Positions 56,802 through 64,000 are shown, numbered from the stretch's first letter. The stretch: DNA of 64,000 nt from Streptomyces griseoviridis (GCA_014649155.1 BMSM01000013.1:1-64000); one strand, 5' to 3'. Numbers and translations are program-made. Notes: generated from the letters alone by a model not told the origin.

Positions 56802-58022
56802 GTGATCTCCTCCACGCCCGCCGAGGGCTCCCCCGTCTCCCTGCGCCCCTTCCGCCTGGACGTGCCGCAGCGCGACCTCGACGACCTGTACGACCGCCTG
56901 GACCGGACCCGCTGGCCGGACCAGCCCGCCGGGGCGGGCTGGTCGTACGGGGTGGAGCGGGAGTATCTGCGGGAGCTGGTGCGGTACTGGCGCCACGACT
57001 ACGACTGGCGGGCCGCCGAGGCCGAGCTGAACACCTGGCCGCAGTTCACCACGGTCGTCGACGGCGCGACCGTGCACTTCGCCCATGTCCGCTCCCCCGA
57101 GCCGGACGCCACCCCGCTGCTGGTCACCCACGGCTGGCCGGGGTCGGTCGCGGAGTTCCTCGACGTGGTGGGGCCGCTGACCGACCCGGCCGCGCACGGC
57201 GGGGACCCGGCCGACGCCTTCCACGTCGTGCTGCCGAGCGTGCCCGGCTTCGGCCTGTCCGGACCGGCGCCGGACACCGGCTGGGAGGCGGGCCGGATCG
57301 CGGACGCCTGGGCCGAGCTGATGCGCCGCCTCGGCTACGGGCGCTACGGCCTCCAGGGCGGCGACTGGGGCGCGGGGATCTCCCGCGAGCTGGGCCGCGT
57401 CCACCCGGACCGGGTGATCGGCGTGCACCTCAATCTGCTGCCGGGCGCGCAGCAGGCCACCGAGCCGACCGCCGCGGAACTGGCCGGGCTCGACCCCGCC
57501 GAACAGGAGCGCACCTGGCGGTCGTGGCGCCGCTACGACGCCTGGGCCCGGGAGGGCACCGGGTACGCCGCCCTCCAGGCGACCCGGCCGCAGACCCTGG
57601 CGTACGCGCTGACCGACTCCCCGGTCGGGCAGCTCGCCTGGATCGTGGAGAAGTTCGCCGAGTGGACCGACTCCGAGACGTTCCCGGAGGAGGCCGTCGA
57701 CCGCGACCGGCTGCTGACCAATGTGATGCTGTACTGGCTCACCGGTACGGCGGGCTCGTCGGCCCGCGTCTACTACGAGCGGGCGCACGCCACCGGCCGC
57801 AGGGCCGCCCCCGAGGAGCCCTCCGCCGCCCCGACCGCGCTGGCCTTCTTCGCCGCCGACCCGCAGATCCCGCTGCGGCACAAGGCGGAACGCACCGAGA
57901 ACCTGGTCCGCTTCACGGAGTTCGACCGGGGGGGCCACTTCGCGGCGCTGGAGCAGCCGGAGCTGCTCGTCGGCGACGTACGCGCCTTCTTCCGGCAGCT
58001 GCGCGAGGGCCGGGCGGGCTGA
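56802..58022 (+). CDS. epoxide hydrolase, alpha/beta fold with EHN domain
   Basis: A 406-aa enzyme. The N-terminal epoxide hydrolase N domain (LDVPQRDLDDLYDRLDRTRWPDQ) precedes the alpha/beta core with HGWPGSVAEFLD (oxyanion), nucleophile Asp in YGLQGGDWGAGISREL, and His in FDRGGHFAALEQPELL. It should open epoxides to diols. The start is GTG, set by the leaderless -10 element; no ATG lies near. It precedes the clpP3 operon by 110 bp but has a separate function. Confidence 0.9.
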   Translation: MISSTPAEGSPVSLRPFRLDVPQRDLDDLYDRLDRTRWPDQPAGAGWSYGVEREYLRELVRYWRHDYDWRAAEAELNTWPQFTTVVDGATVHFAHVRSPEPDATPLLVTHGWPGSVAEFLDVVGPLTDPAAHGGDPADAFHVVLPSVPGFGLSGPAPDTGWEAGRIADAWAELMRRLGYGRYGLQGGDWGAGISRELGRVHPDRVIGVHLNLLPGAQQATEPTAAELAGLDPAEQERTWRSWRRYDAWAREGTGYAALQATRPQTLAYALTDSPVGQLAWIVEKFAEWTDSETFPEEAVDRDRLLTNVMLYWLTGTAGSSARVYYERAHATGRRAAPEEPSAAPTALAFFAADPQIPLRHKAERTENLVRFTEFDRGGHFAALEQPELLVGDVRAFFRQLREGRAG

Positions 58023-58026
58023 CGGC

Positions 58027-58056
58027 TCTGCCCTGGGCGAATCTGCCGCGGGCAGA
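58027..58056 (+). promoter_or_regulatory. two tandem PopR-type sites before clpP3
   Basis: A perfect palindrome TCTGCC-GCG-GGCAGA spans 58042-58056. Directly upstream, 58027-58041 holds a half-conserved copy TCTGCC-CTG-GGCGAA. From memory, TCTGCC-N3-GGCAGA is the PopR operator of the clpP3clpP4 operon. They lie about 80-105 bp before the clpP3 start. Confidence 0.75.
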
Positions 58057-58132
58057 GAAACCCCTGGTGGGGGCGGCCCCGGGCCGACAGTGGGGACGAC
58101 GGCACCGTCCGGACGAAGACGAAGGAGCGCCG

Positions 58133-58777
58133 ATGTCCCCTTTCACCACCCCTCTCGTGCTGCCGCGCGCCGAGGAGGACGGCACCCGCCCGAGCCGGTT
58201 CGACGACCAGCTCGCCGCGCAGTTGCTCGCCCAGCGGATCGTCGTGCTGGGCACCCAGGTCGACGAGGTCTCCGCGAACCGGGTCTGCGCCCAGTTGCTG
58301 ATCCTGTCCGCCGAGGACCCGCGCACCGACATCAGCCTGTACATCAACTCCCCCGGCGGCTCGGTCCACGCGGGGCTGGCCGTCTACGACACGATGCGGC
58401 TGATCCCCAACGACGTCTCCACCCTCGCCGTGGGGTTCGCCGCCAGCATGGGCCAGTTCCTGCTGAGCGTGGGCGCGGCGGGCAAGCGGTACTCGCTGCC
58501 GAACGCGCGGATCATGATGCACCAGCCGTCGGCGGGGATCGGCGGCACCACCGCCGACATCGAGATCCAGGCGGACAACCTGGAGTTCACCAAGCGGACC
58601 ATCGAGCGGATCACCGCCGAGCACACCGGCCAGTCACCCGAGACGATCTCCCGGGACGGCGACCGGGACCGCTGGTTCACGGCCGAGGAGGCCCGGGAGT
58701 ACGGGATCGTGGACCGGGTGGTGGAGTCCCTCGCGGACGTCCGCCCGGCCGTCACGCGGCGACGGATGGGACTGTGA
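58133..58777 (+). CDS. clpP3: ATP-dependent Clp protease proteolytic subunit ClpP3
   Basis: A 214-aa serine protease subunit with an intact triad: Ser105 (GFAASMGQF), His130 (ARIMMHQPSAG) and an Asp near the RDGDRDRWF loop. The oxyanion segment INSPGGSVHAGLAVYDTM is normal. It assembles as a ClpP ring and degrades proteins with Clp ATPases. GAAGGAG lies 6 bases before the ATG. It forms an operon with clpP4 (2-bp gap) under a PopR-type operator; the paralogous pair is normally silent and induced when ClpP1/ClpP2 fail. Confidence 0.94.
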   Translation: MSPFTTPLVLPRAEEDGTRPSRFDDQLAAQLLAQRIVVLGTQVDEVSANRVCAQLLILSAEDPRTDISLYINSPGGSVHAGLAVYDTMRLIPNDVSTLAVGFAASMGQFLLSVGAAGKRYSLPNARIMMHQPSAGIGGTTADIEIQADNLEFTKRTIERITAEHTGQSPETISRDGDRDRWFTAEEAREYGIVDRVVESLADVRPAVTRRRMGL

Positions 58778-58779
58778 CC

Positions 58780-59382
58780 ATGGGGACCTACACCATCCCG
58801 AACGTCGTCGAACGCACCCCGCAGGGCGAACGGTCCTACGACGTGTTCAGCCGGCTGCTGGCGGAGCGGATCATCTTCCTCGGCACCGAGATCGACGACG
58901 GCGTGGCCAACGTCGTCATCGCGCAGCTCCTGCACCTGGAGTCGTCGGCGCCGGAGCACGAGATCTCGATCTACCTGAACTCCCCCGGCGGCTCGTACAC
59001 CTCGCTGATGGCGATCTACGACACCATGACGTTCGTCCAGGCGCCGATCTCGACGTACTGCGTCGGGCAGGCGGCGTCCACGGCGGCGGTGCTGCTGGCG
59101 GGCGGCGACCCGGGGCGGCGGTTCGTGCTGGAGCACGCGCGGGTCCTGCTCGGGCAGCCGGCCAGCGGCGGACGCCAGGGCACGGTCTCCGATCTGGCGC
59201 TCCAGGCCAAGGAGATGGTGCGCATCCGCTCCCAGGTGGAGGAGGTGCTGTCCCGGCACACCGGTCACGAGATCGCGGCGCTGCGCGCGGACATGGACCG
59301 CGACAAGGTGTTCACCGCGCACGAGGCGGTGGCGTACGGGCTGGCCGACGAGGTGCTCAGCCGGCGGCAGGTCAGGGTCTGA
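58780..59382 (+). CDS. clpP4: Clp protease subunit ClpP4, catalytic His replaced
   Basis: A 200-aa ClpP-family protein. The backbone motif NSPGGSYTSLMAIYDTM and the nucleophile Ser100 (GQAASTAAVLL) are present, but the position 25 residues later that should hold the catalytic His is Gly125 (ARVLLGQPASG instead of ARxxxHQP). It may therefore be a non-catalytic ring partner for ClpP3. ATG 58780 follows the clpP3 stop by 2 bp; an in-frame GTG at 58774 overlaps that stop. Confidence 0.93.
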   Translation: MGTYTIPNVVERTPQGERSYDVFSRLLAERIIFLGTEIDDGVANVVIAQLLHLESSAPEHEISIYLNSPGGSYTSLMAIYDTMTFVQAPISTYCVGQAASTAAVLLAGGDPGRRFVLEHARVLLGQPASGGRQGTVSDLALQAKEMVRIRSQVEEVLSRHTGHEIAALRADMDRDKVFTAHEAVAYGLADEVLSRRQVRV

Positions 59383-59397
59383 CCCCCCTCCCCCCAC

Positions 59398-59446
59398 CGC
59401 CGGCGGCTCCCGGTGCCCGCGCGTGGGGCGCCGGGAGCCGCCGGCG
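59398..59446. terminator. hairpin between convergent clpP4 and popR
   Basis: A perfect 16-bp inverted repeat (59398-59413 with 59431-59446) with a 17-base loop, ending 4 bp before the popR stop codon. It can terminate both transcripts. Confidence 0.75.
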
Positions 59447-59449
59447 CGG

Positions 59450-59866
59450 TCAGGCCGCCAGGCAGAGCCCGTCGAACCGGGACGACGTGGCGCCCCGGCC
59501 GCCGGCCGGGTGCCGGGCGGTGACACGGACCAGCTCCCCGTGGACGCGGGTCAGCAGGTCGCCGAGGTTCAGCCCGAGCGCCCGCGCGGCGGCGGCCAGC
59601 ACCTCCGAGGACGCCTCCTTGCGGCCGCGCTCCACCTCCGACAGGTACGGCATGGAGATCCGGGCCGCCTCGGCCACGTCCTTCAGCGTCCGCTCCTGCG
59701 CGAGGCGTTCGCGGCGCAGCACGTCGCCGACCAGGTCGCGCCAGAGCGGCTCGCGGGGCAGGGGCGCCGGGGGCTGCGGGGGCCGCGCGGCGGGGCGGGC
59801 CGCCGGGCGCGCGGCGTGCGGGCGCAAGGGGATGACACGGGCTTCGTCCGATGTGTGGCTGCTCAC
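59450..59866 (-). CDS. popR: PopR-type helix-turn-helix regulator of clpP3clpP4
   Basis: A 138-aa XRE-family protein. A Pro/Ala-rich N-terminus of about 40 residues precedes the HTH (RTLKDVAEAARISMPYLSEVERGRKEASSEVL). It ends LCLAA: the two C-terminal alanines match the degron by which PopR in S. lividans is destroyed by ClpP1/ClpP2. It should activate clpP3clpP4 through the TCTGCC-N3-GGCAGA site when the primary ClpP proteases are inactive. The ATG is at 59866; the gene is convergent with clpP4. Confidence 0.88.
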   Translation of the reverse strand: MSSHTSDEARVIPLRPHAARPAARPAARPPQPPAPLPREPLWRDLVGDVLRRERLAQERTLKDVAEAARISMPYLSEVERGRKEASSEVLAAAARALGLNLGDLLTRVHGELVRVTARHPAGGRGATSSRFDGLCLAA

Positions 59867-60088
59867 CCTCCCAGCCTAGGAAGGCTCCGTGGGAAGGGAA
59901 GGGAGCGGTGTTCCGCCCTGAGGGAAACCCCGGGGGGACCGGGGCGGCGGGCCGCCCGGGGCGCTGACGTGTGGCCGGGCTGCGGCCCGGATATCCTGGG
60001 CGGGACGGTATCCGCCGTGACCGGGACGCAAGTGCCGACGTGACCTGGGAATCCGCACCGCCGAAGGATGTAGGGAGACGTCGAGACC

Positions 60089-60997
60089 GTGACTTTCGTG
60101 GGAGAGGCAATGGACACGGACACCGCCGTGATCCGGCCGGGGGCGCGGCGCGCCGGGAACACCACCGGGACGTGGACGGGCGAGGCGTCGGGAGCCGTGG
60201 ACGGCCGGTCCGTGGCGCCGCGTGACGCGCGGGAGCTGTCCCGGCAGTTCTTCCGGCGGCTGGCCGAGCTGGAGGAGGGCACCCGCGAGTACCAGTACGC
60301 GCGGGGCACCCTGATCGAGATGAACATGTCCCTGGTGCGCTTCGCCGCGGGCCGGTTCCGCGGCCGGGGCGACGACATGGAGGACGTGGTCCAGACCGGC
60401 ATGATCGGCCTGATCAAGGCGATCGACCGGTTCGAGCTGTCGCGCGAGGTGGAGTTCACCTCGTTCGCGCTGCCGTACATCGTCGGTGAGATCAAGCGCT
60501 TCTTCCGGGACACCACCTGGGCGGTGCACGTGCCGCGCCGGCTCCAGGAGCTGCGTGTCGAGCTGTCCCGGGCCCGTGAGGAGCTGTCCAGCCGGCTGGA
60601 CCGCGAGCCGACCGTCGCGGAGCTGGCCACGCTGCTGAACATCGGCGAGGACCAGGTGATCGAGGCTCAGATCGCCGCCAACGGCTACCACTCCTCCTCC
60701 CTGGACGCCGCGCTCACCGGTGACGGTCCCGAGGGCGGCGAGGCGGTGCTGGCGGACTTCATCGGCGTGGAGGAGCACGGGCTGCGGCTCGTGGAGGACT
60801 TCCACTCGCTGGCCCCGCTGATGGCCGAACTCAGCGACCGCGACCGGCAGATCCTGCACCTGCGGTTCGTGGAGGAGGCCACCCAGGCGGAGATCGGCGA
60901 GCGGCTCGGCTGCACGCAGATGCACGTCTCCCGGCTGATCAAGCGGATCATCGCCCGGCTGCGCGCGGGCATGCTGGACGACCTGGACCGCGTCTGA
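60089..60997 (+). CDS. SigB/SigF-family RNA polymerase sigma factor
   Basis: A 302-aa group 3 sigma factor. Region 2 holds LIEMNMSLVRFAAGRFRGRG, EDVVQTGMIGLIKAIDRFELSREVEFTSFALPYIVGEIKRFFRDT (in part: MIGLIKAIDRFEL), region 3 REPTVAELATLLNIGEDQVIEAQ, region 4 LSDRDRQILHLRFVEE with TQAEIGERLGCTQMHVSRLI. GTG 60089 has AGGGAG 11 bases upstream; GTG 60098 and ATG 60110 are also in frame. By gene order it may be S. coelicolor SigL, from memory. The RsbW-like gene downstream is convergent. Confidence 0.9.
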   Translation: MTFVGEAMDTDTAVIRPGARRAGNTTGTWTGEASGAVDGRSVAPRDARELSRQFFRRLAELEEGTREYQYARGTLIEMNMSLVRFAAGRFRGRGDDMEDVVQTGMIGLIKAIDRFELSREVEFTSFALPYIVGEIKRFFRDTTWAVHVPRRLQELRVELSRAREELSSRLDREPTVAELATLLNIGEDQVIEAQIAANGYHSSSLDAALTGDGPEGGEAVLADFIGVEEHGLRLVEDFHSLAPLMAELSDRDRQILHLRFVEEATQAEIGERLGCTQMHVSRLIKRIIARLRAGMLDDLDRV

Positions 60998-61022
60998 CCC
61001 GCACCCCGGACCGACCGGTCGG

Positions 61023-61048
61023 CGGCCGCCCTCCTCCGGGGGCGGCCG
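61023..61048. terminator. hairpin between convergent sigma and RsbW-like genes
   Basis: Arms 61023-61031 and 61040-61048 are perfectly complementary (9 bp, 8-base loop), located 26 bp past the sigma gene stop. The RsbW-like gene stop is 52 bp beyond. Confidence 0.6.
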
Positions 61049-61099
61049 TCGTGCTGTGCCGGGTCGTACGCGTCGTGCCGTACGGGGCCGTACGCCGGG

Positions 61100-61555
61100 T
61101 CAGTCCCCGGTGAGCGGGACGACCGCGCGGACCCGCTTGCCGACCGGGACGCGTTCCACCACGAGTTCGGCGGCCAGCGCGTGCACGATCTCCAGGCCGT
61201 GCCGGCCGACCCGTTCGGGATCGCGCGGGAAACGCTTGGGCAGCGCCGCGCTGCTGTCGTAGACGGACACCGTCACCGACGTGTCCGTGCCCTCCAGCTC
61301 CAGGATGTACGGCCCCTTGCTGTGCCGGTCGGCGTTGGTGACCAGCTCGCTCACCACCAGAAGGACGGCGCCGTCGGCGGGGCGGCCGATCTCCGCGCAC
61401 CACTCGGTCCTCAGCTGCTCGAGGAAGAGCGACGCGAAGGCACGCGCCTCGGCGATGCATCCCGGATCGCCGGTGTAGTGTGCCGCCCGCCGTAGCGGTT
61501 CCACGGGCACGTCGAAACCAGTCGGTATCACTGCCCCGTCCAGGTGGTCGATCAT
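61100..61555 (-). CDS. RsbW-like ATP-binding protein
   Basis: A 151-aa HATPase_c switch protein: N box LLVVSELVTNADRHSKGPYILEL, G1-like SVYDSSAALPKRFPRDPERVG and G2-like GRHGLEIVHALAAELVVERV. The G1 box lacks the Asp-x-Gly-x-Gly pattern, so ATP use is uncertain. It is a possible anti-sigma factor for the convergent SigB-family gene. A SigB-type promoter match lies upstream, which would make it part of a feedback loop. No clear ribosome site precedes ATG 61555. Confidence 0.82.
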   Translation of the reverse strand: MIDHLDGAVIPTGFDVPVEPLRRAAHYTGDPGCIAEARAFASLFLEQLRTEWCAEIGRPADGAVLLVVSELVTNADRHSKGPYILELEGTDTSVTVSVYDSSAALPKRFPRDPERVGRHGLEIVHALAAELVVERVPVGKRVRAVVPLTGD

Positions 61556-61606
61556 GCGTTTCTCTCTCGGAAGCCGGACTGGCCGGACGCTGCTGCACCA
61601 GTCCGC

Positions 61607-61631
61607 ATACCCAGGCGGCGCCCGAGCAGTC
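61607..61631 (-). promoter_or_regulatory. SigB-type promoter match upstream of the RsbW-like gene
   Basis: On the reverse strand GACT (61628-61631), 15 bases, GGGTAT (61607-61612), matching GNNT-N14-16-GGGTAY. The leader to ATG 61555 would be about 44 nt. Confidence 0.45.
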
Positions 61632-61743
61632 CCCCCCGACCCGCCCTGCGGGAATTGTCACAGGCGGGCGGGGCACCCGGTGGGTGACGGGACCGGCCGC
61701 GGGTGGCCGGGGCGGAGCACCCGAGGAGCACCGGAGGTGGGCG

Positions 61744-61890
61744 GTGGCCTGGTGGACATGGCTGGTCGTGGCGGTCGCGGTGCTGGTCGCCGCGGTGCTG
61801 CTGGCGCTGGCCGTACAGGCCCGGCGGCGGTCGGGCACGGTCGTCGCGGTGCGCCACGGGCGCCGCTCGGGCGGGAAGGGCGTGCGATGA
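61744..61890 (+). CDS. small single-pass membrane protein
   Basis: A 48-aa protein with one N-terminal membrane helix (WWTWLVVAVAVLVAAVLLAL) and a basic tail (RRRSGTVVAVRHGRRSGGKG). The start is GTG with GGAGG 6 bases upstream, and its stop overlaps the next gene by 4 bp, which argues that it is real. It is first of a three-gene unit with two PRC-barrel proteins and could anchor or interact with them at the membrane. Function unknown. Confidence 0.6.
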   Translation: MAWWTWLVVAVAVLVAAVLLALAVQARRRSGTVVAVRHGRRSGGKGVR

Positions 61891-62489
61891 ACGAGCTGAT
61901 GGCCGCGCGGAGCCTGACCACCCGGCCGGTGGTGACCCTGGGCGGGGACGCGGTGGCGCAGGTGAAGGACACCGTCTTCGACGCGGAGGCCGGCCGGATC
62001 ACGGGGTTCACGCTGAGCGGCCGGGGTCTGCTGTCCGGTCCGCTGCGGCAGAGCCTGCCCTGGTCCGCGGTGCACGCCCTGGGCCATGACGCGGTGGTGA
62101 TCCGGGACCGGCGGGAGCTGGCGGACACGGCCGCCGTGGTGGCCCGGCGGGAGGCCGCGCAGGGCCGGGTGCTGGGCGCGCGGGTGCTGACGGACGCGGG
62201 CGCCGATGTCGGCACGGTGCTGGACGTGGTGGTGGAGGGCGGGGACAGCGGCCGGGTGGTCGGCTTCCGGGTGGCCGCGAGCAAGGACCTGGCCCCCGGC
62301 TCCAGACGCCGCCGGCGCCAGGTGTACGTGCCGCGCGGCGAGACGCTCGCCGTGTCCGGCCGGGCGCTGGTGATGCCCGCCGACGCGGTCCGGCACGTCG
62401 TCGGCGGGCTGGCGGAGCTGGCCGCGCTGACCGGTGGCGGGCCGGGCCGCCGGAGTGGTCCCGAGAGTGGGGAAGGCCCGCTGTCATGA
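61887..62489 (+). CDS. PRC-barrel domain protein (two domains)
   Basis: A 200-aa protein. Residues about 5-75 form a PRC-barrel (ARSLTTRPVVTLGGDAVAQVKDTVFDAEAGRITGFTL, in part: VVTLGGDAVAQVKDTVFDAE), and residues about 95-175 form a second (VLGARVLTDAGADVGTVLDVVV, then GRALVMPADAVRHVV). It overlaps the membrane peptide gene by 4 bp and the next PRC gene by 4 bp, so the three form one operon. PRC domains mediate protein binding; no enzyme motif is seen. Confidence 0.75.
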   Translation: MNELMAARSLTTRPVVTLGGDAVAQVKDTVFDAEAGRITGFTLSGRGLLSGPLRQSLPWSAVHALGHDAVVIRDRRELADTAAVVARREAAQGRVLGARVLTDAGADVGTVLDVVVEGGDSGRVVGFRVAASKDLAPGSRRRRRQVYVPRGETLAVSGRALVMPADAVRHVVGGLAELAALTGGGPGRRSGPESGEGPLS

Positions 62490-62902
62490 CGTTCTTCTCC
62501 GAACTGCGCGGCCTGCCCGTGCTCACCGTGACCGACGCGGCGGAGCTGGGCGAGGTCCGCTCCCTGACCGTCGACGCCGCCTCGGGCACCGTCACCCACC
62601 TGCGGGTCCGCGGCCGGCGTCCGCGCCGGGAGACCGTGCTGCCCTGGGCGGCCGTGCACGCCGTCGGGCCGGACGCCGTACTGGTCCGCTCGGCCGACCC
62701 CGCCGACCCGGCGCCGCCGCCGCACGACCCGGTGGACCGCCGGGTGCTGACGGACGCGGGCGACGAGCGGGGCACCGTCCGGGACCTCGCCTTCGACCCC
62801 GGCACCGGCCGGATGCGGTCGGTCGTCACCACCCTCGGGGAGATACCGGCCGACCGGCTGCTGGGCCTCGGCGACCACGCCCTGATGATCCGCGCCGGGT
62901 GA
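62486..62902 (+). CDS. PRC-barrel domain protein
   Basis: A 138-aa protein with two PRC-barrel halves (LPVLTVTDAAELGEVRSLTVDA, then RRVLTDAGDERGTVRDLAFDP). It resembles its upstream neighbour; the shared RVLTDAG element suggests duplication and divergence. The ATG overlaps the preceding stop (ATGA). Function unknown; a scaffold with the preceding two proteins is the simplest reading. Confidence 0.72.
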   Translation: MTFFSELRGLPVLTVTDAAELGEVRSLTVDAASGTVTHLRVRGRRPRRETVLPWAAVHAVGPDAVLVRSADPADPAPPPHDPVDRRVLTDAGDERGTVRDLAFDPGTGRMRSVVTTLGEIPADRLLGLGDHALMIRAG

Positions 62903-62951
62903 GGGCACCGCCGGGCGGCACACCGTCGAGGTGCCCCTCGGGCGGGGGCTG

Positions 62952-62989
62952 CCGGACGGCCTCGGCGGCCTGGGCGGCGGGCCGTCCGG
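62952..62989. terminator. candidate terminator hairpin after the PRC operon
   Basis: A perfect 10-bp inverted repeat (62952-62961 with 62980-62989) with an 18-base loop, about 50 bp after the PRC gene stop. No U-tract. Confidence 0.4.
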
Positions 62990-63140
62990 GGAGCTGCGCC
63001 CCCGGCCCCGGTCGCGGGTGGCGGCGCTCCGCGACCGGCGGCCGGGTTCCTCGGCGCGCCGCTCGTGCGCCCGGCACGCCGCCGGGCGGCGCGGCACCGG
63101 ACCGTTTCCGCGTGGCCCCGGTGCCCCGCCGCCCGTCCGC

Positions 63141-63632
63141 TCACCCGTGGAATCCGGCGAACGCCCCCACCTCGTAGGAGCCGCCCTTCTGCCCGGTGAT
63201 CACCGCGAGCCGGTTGGCGGCGTTGATCAGCGCGACCTGGCAGACCAGCGCGGCCGTCAGGTCGTCGTCGAAGTGCTCGCGCACCTGGCTCCAGGTCTCG
63301 TCGGACACGCCCCGGTGGGCGTCCGCGAGCCGGGTGCCCTCCTCGGCGAGCGCCAGCGCGGCCCGCTCGGCGTCGGTGAAGACCGTGGACTCGCGCCAGG
63401 TGGCGACCAGGCCGAGCCGGACCGCGCTCTCCCCCGCCGCCGCGGCCTCCTTGACGTGCATGTCGACGCAGTGCCCGCAGCCGTTGACCTGGCTGGCGCG
63501 CAGCGACACCAGCTCCTGCAGGGACTTCGGCAGCGACGACTGCTGGATCACCAGGGCGGTCCCCGCGAACCGCTTGGCGAACCTGGCGGCGAGATCGTTC
63601 TCGAACAGGTCGAACCGGGCTTCGTTCCCCAT
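63141..63632 (-). CDS. AhpD-like carboxymuconolactone decarboxylase family protein
   Basis: A 163-aa peroxidatic protein of the CMD/AhpD family. The active site is visible in LVSLRASQVNGCGHCVDMHVKEA: a CxxC pair with a nearby His, as in alkyl hydroperoxidases. It should reduce organic peroxides. The start at 63632 is chosen because the upstream frame is low complexity and because a good ECF41-type promoter lies 40 nt before it. It is divergent from an ECF sigma gene, the classic ECF41 arrangement. Confidence 0.88.
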   Translation of the reverse strand: MGNEARFDLFENDLAARFAKRFAGTALVIQQSSLPKSLQELVSLRASQVNGCGHCVDMHVKEAAAAGESAVRLGLVATWRESTVFTDAERAALALAEEGTRLADAHRGVSDETWSQVREHFDDDLTAALVCQVALINAANRLAVITGQKGGSYEVGAFAGFHG

Positions 63633-63673
63633 GATGTGGTCCTCACTCGTGTTCCGGTGCCGGATGCCCACAG

Positions 63674-63700
63674 GACGCCGCCGTCCCGTGCCCTGTGACG
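63674..63700 (-). promoter_or_regulatory. ECF41-type promoter of the AhpD-like gene
   Basis: On the reverse strand CGTCACA (63694-63700), 16 bases, CGTC (63674-63677). It differs from the ECF41 pattern TGTCACA-N16-CGTC at only the first base and lies 41 bp before the start codon. Confidence 0.65.
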
Positions 63701-63734
63701 GACGGCGAGGGTGATGTACGTCACCGGCCGGGGC

Positions 63735-63761
63735 TGTCACGGCGGCGCGGCGGGCGGCGTC
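63735..63761 (+). promoter_or_regulatory. ECF41-type promoter of the sigma factor gene
   Basis: TGTCACG (63735-63741), 16 bases, CGTC (63758-63761), one base from TGTCACA-N16-CGTC. It suggests autoregulation. A start site near 63768-63770 would make an in-frame GTG at 63770 leaderless. Confidence 0.65.
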
Positions 63762-63805
63762 TCGTGCACGTGACATCGACGGAGCCGGACGGACGGGAGC
63801 GACGG

Positions 63806-64000
63806 GTGGAGCACGGACACGGCGAGGACGCCACCGAGGCGTTCGTGGCGCATCGCAATCTGCTGTTCACCGTCGCCTACGAGCTGCTGGGCTCGGCGGC
63901 CGACGCCGAGGACGTCCTCCAGGAGACCTGGCTGCGGTGGGCGGGCGTCGACCTCGGCGCGGTACGGGACCGGCGGGCCTATCTGGTGCGGATCACCACC
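63806..64000 (+). CDS. ECF sigma factor, ECF41/SigJ-type, N-terminal part (cut by window end)
   Basis: Sixty-five codons of sigma region 2 are present: AFVAHRNLLFTVAYELLGSAADAEDVLQETWLRWAGVDL, in part VAYELLGSAADAEDVLQETW, then RRAYLVRIT. This is the SigJ/ECF41 opening; the rest, including any C-terminal SnoaL-like domain, lies beyond the window. GTG 63806 has GGGAG 7 bases upstream; GTG 63770 is in frame and would be leaderless from the ECF41-type promoter. The AhpD-like gene beside it supports the class. Confidence 0.85.
   Translation, partial: MEHGHGEDATEAFVAHRNLLFTVAYELLGSAADAEDVLQETWLRWAGVDLGAVRDRRAYLVRITT

Overview
This is a very GC-rich actinobacterial chromosome segment, almost certainly Streptomyces. 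The evidence is third-position G/C codon use, a WhiB-like protein, an SsgA-like sporulation protein, paired clpP3/clpP4 with a PopR-type regulator, the GlgE glucan pathway, F420-dependent enzymes and many partner-switching (STAS/HATPase/PP2C) proteins. From memory, the gene order (glgE-treS-pep2-glgB, then a large Rsb-type cluster, a SigB-family sigma gene, an SsgA-like gene, clpP3-clpP4 and a second SigB-family gene) resembles the SCO7335 to SCO7277 arm region of S. coelicolor. That correspondence is an inference and was not searched.

Layout. 1-5.7 kb: glycogen/trehalose pathway genes (glgE 3' end, treS, mak, glgB). 5.8-10.8 kb: a carboxylate-amine ligase, small membrane proteins, an acyl-CoA ligase-like protein, an RsbW-like kinase and a PRC-barrel protein. 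11.2-23 kb: a signalling block with a hybrid histidine kinase carrying a HAMP array, an ANTAR/PAS/PP2C phosphatase, a STAS protein, and an rsbR-rsbS-rsbT-like operon followed by an HATPase-PP2C fusion and another PP2C. 23-31 kb: an NDH-2-like flavoprotein, a FUSC transporter, a DUF1206 protein and a SigB-family sigma gene with an RsbW-like gene. 31-43 kb: an Orn/Lys/Arg decarboxylase, a probable 6C RNA, an MFS transporter, a divergent LysE/LysR pair, WhiB, an FAD dehydrogenase with TetR, AlkB, an MBL protein, a DUF4032 protein and a universal stress protein. 43.4-46.9 kb: a tight three-gene redox/two-component operon (receiver-flavoprotein fusion, cNMP-binding histidine kinase, UBP-type zinc finger). 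46.9-57 kb: mixed stress and metabolic genes. 57-60 kb: an epoxide hydrolase, clpP3-clpP4 and popR. 60-64 kb: a second SigB-family sigma gene, an RsbW-like gene, two PRC-barrel proteins and a divergent AhpD-like gene/ECF41-type sigma pair cut by the window end.

The theme is stress perception and general stress sigma control. The window holds two SigB-family sigma genes, a partial ECF sigma gene, three PP2C phosphatases, three STAS proteins and several HATPase switch kinases. Four intergenic sites match the Streptomyces SigB-type promoter pattern (GNNT-N14-16-GGGTAY), upstream of a PRC-barrel gene, the SsgA-like gene, an SRPBCC gene and an RsbW-like gene.

The most notable items are: the receiver-flavoprotein/cNMP-kinase/UBP-zinc-finger operon, whose flavoprotein has lost the thioredoxin-reductase CxxC; the kinase with five 276-bp HAMP units and a pseudo-receiver with Asp changed to Glu; a cytosolic TerD-CAP-CAP fusion; a ClpP4 without its catalytic His beside a ClpP3 with a full triad; paired ECF41-type promoters at the sigma/AhpD-like locus; an SOS-like box in front of alkB; and the probable 6C RNA.
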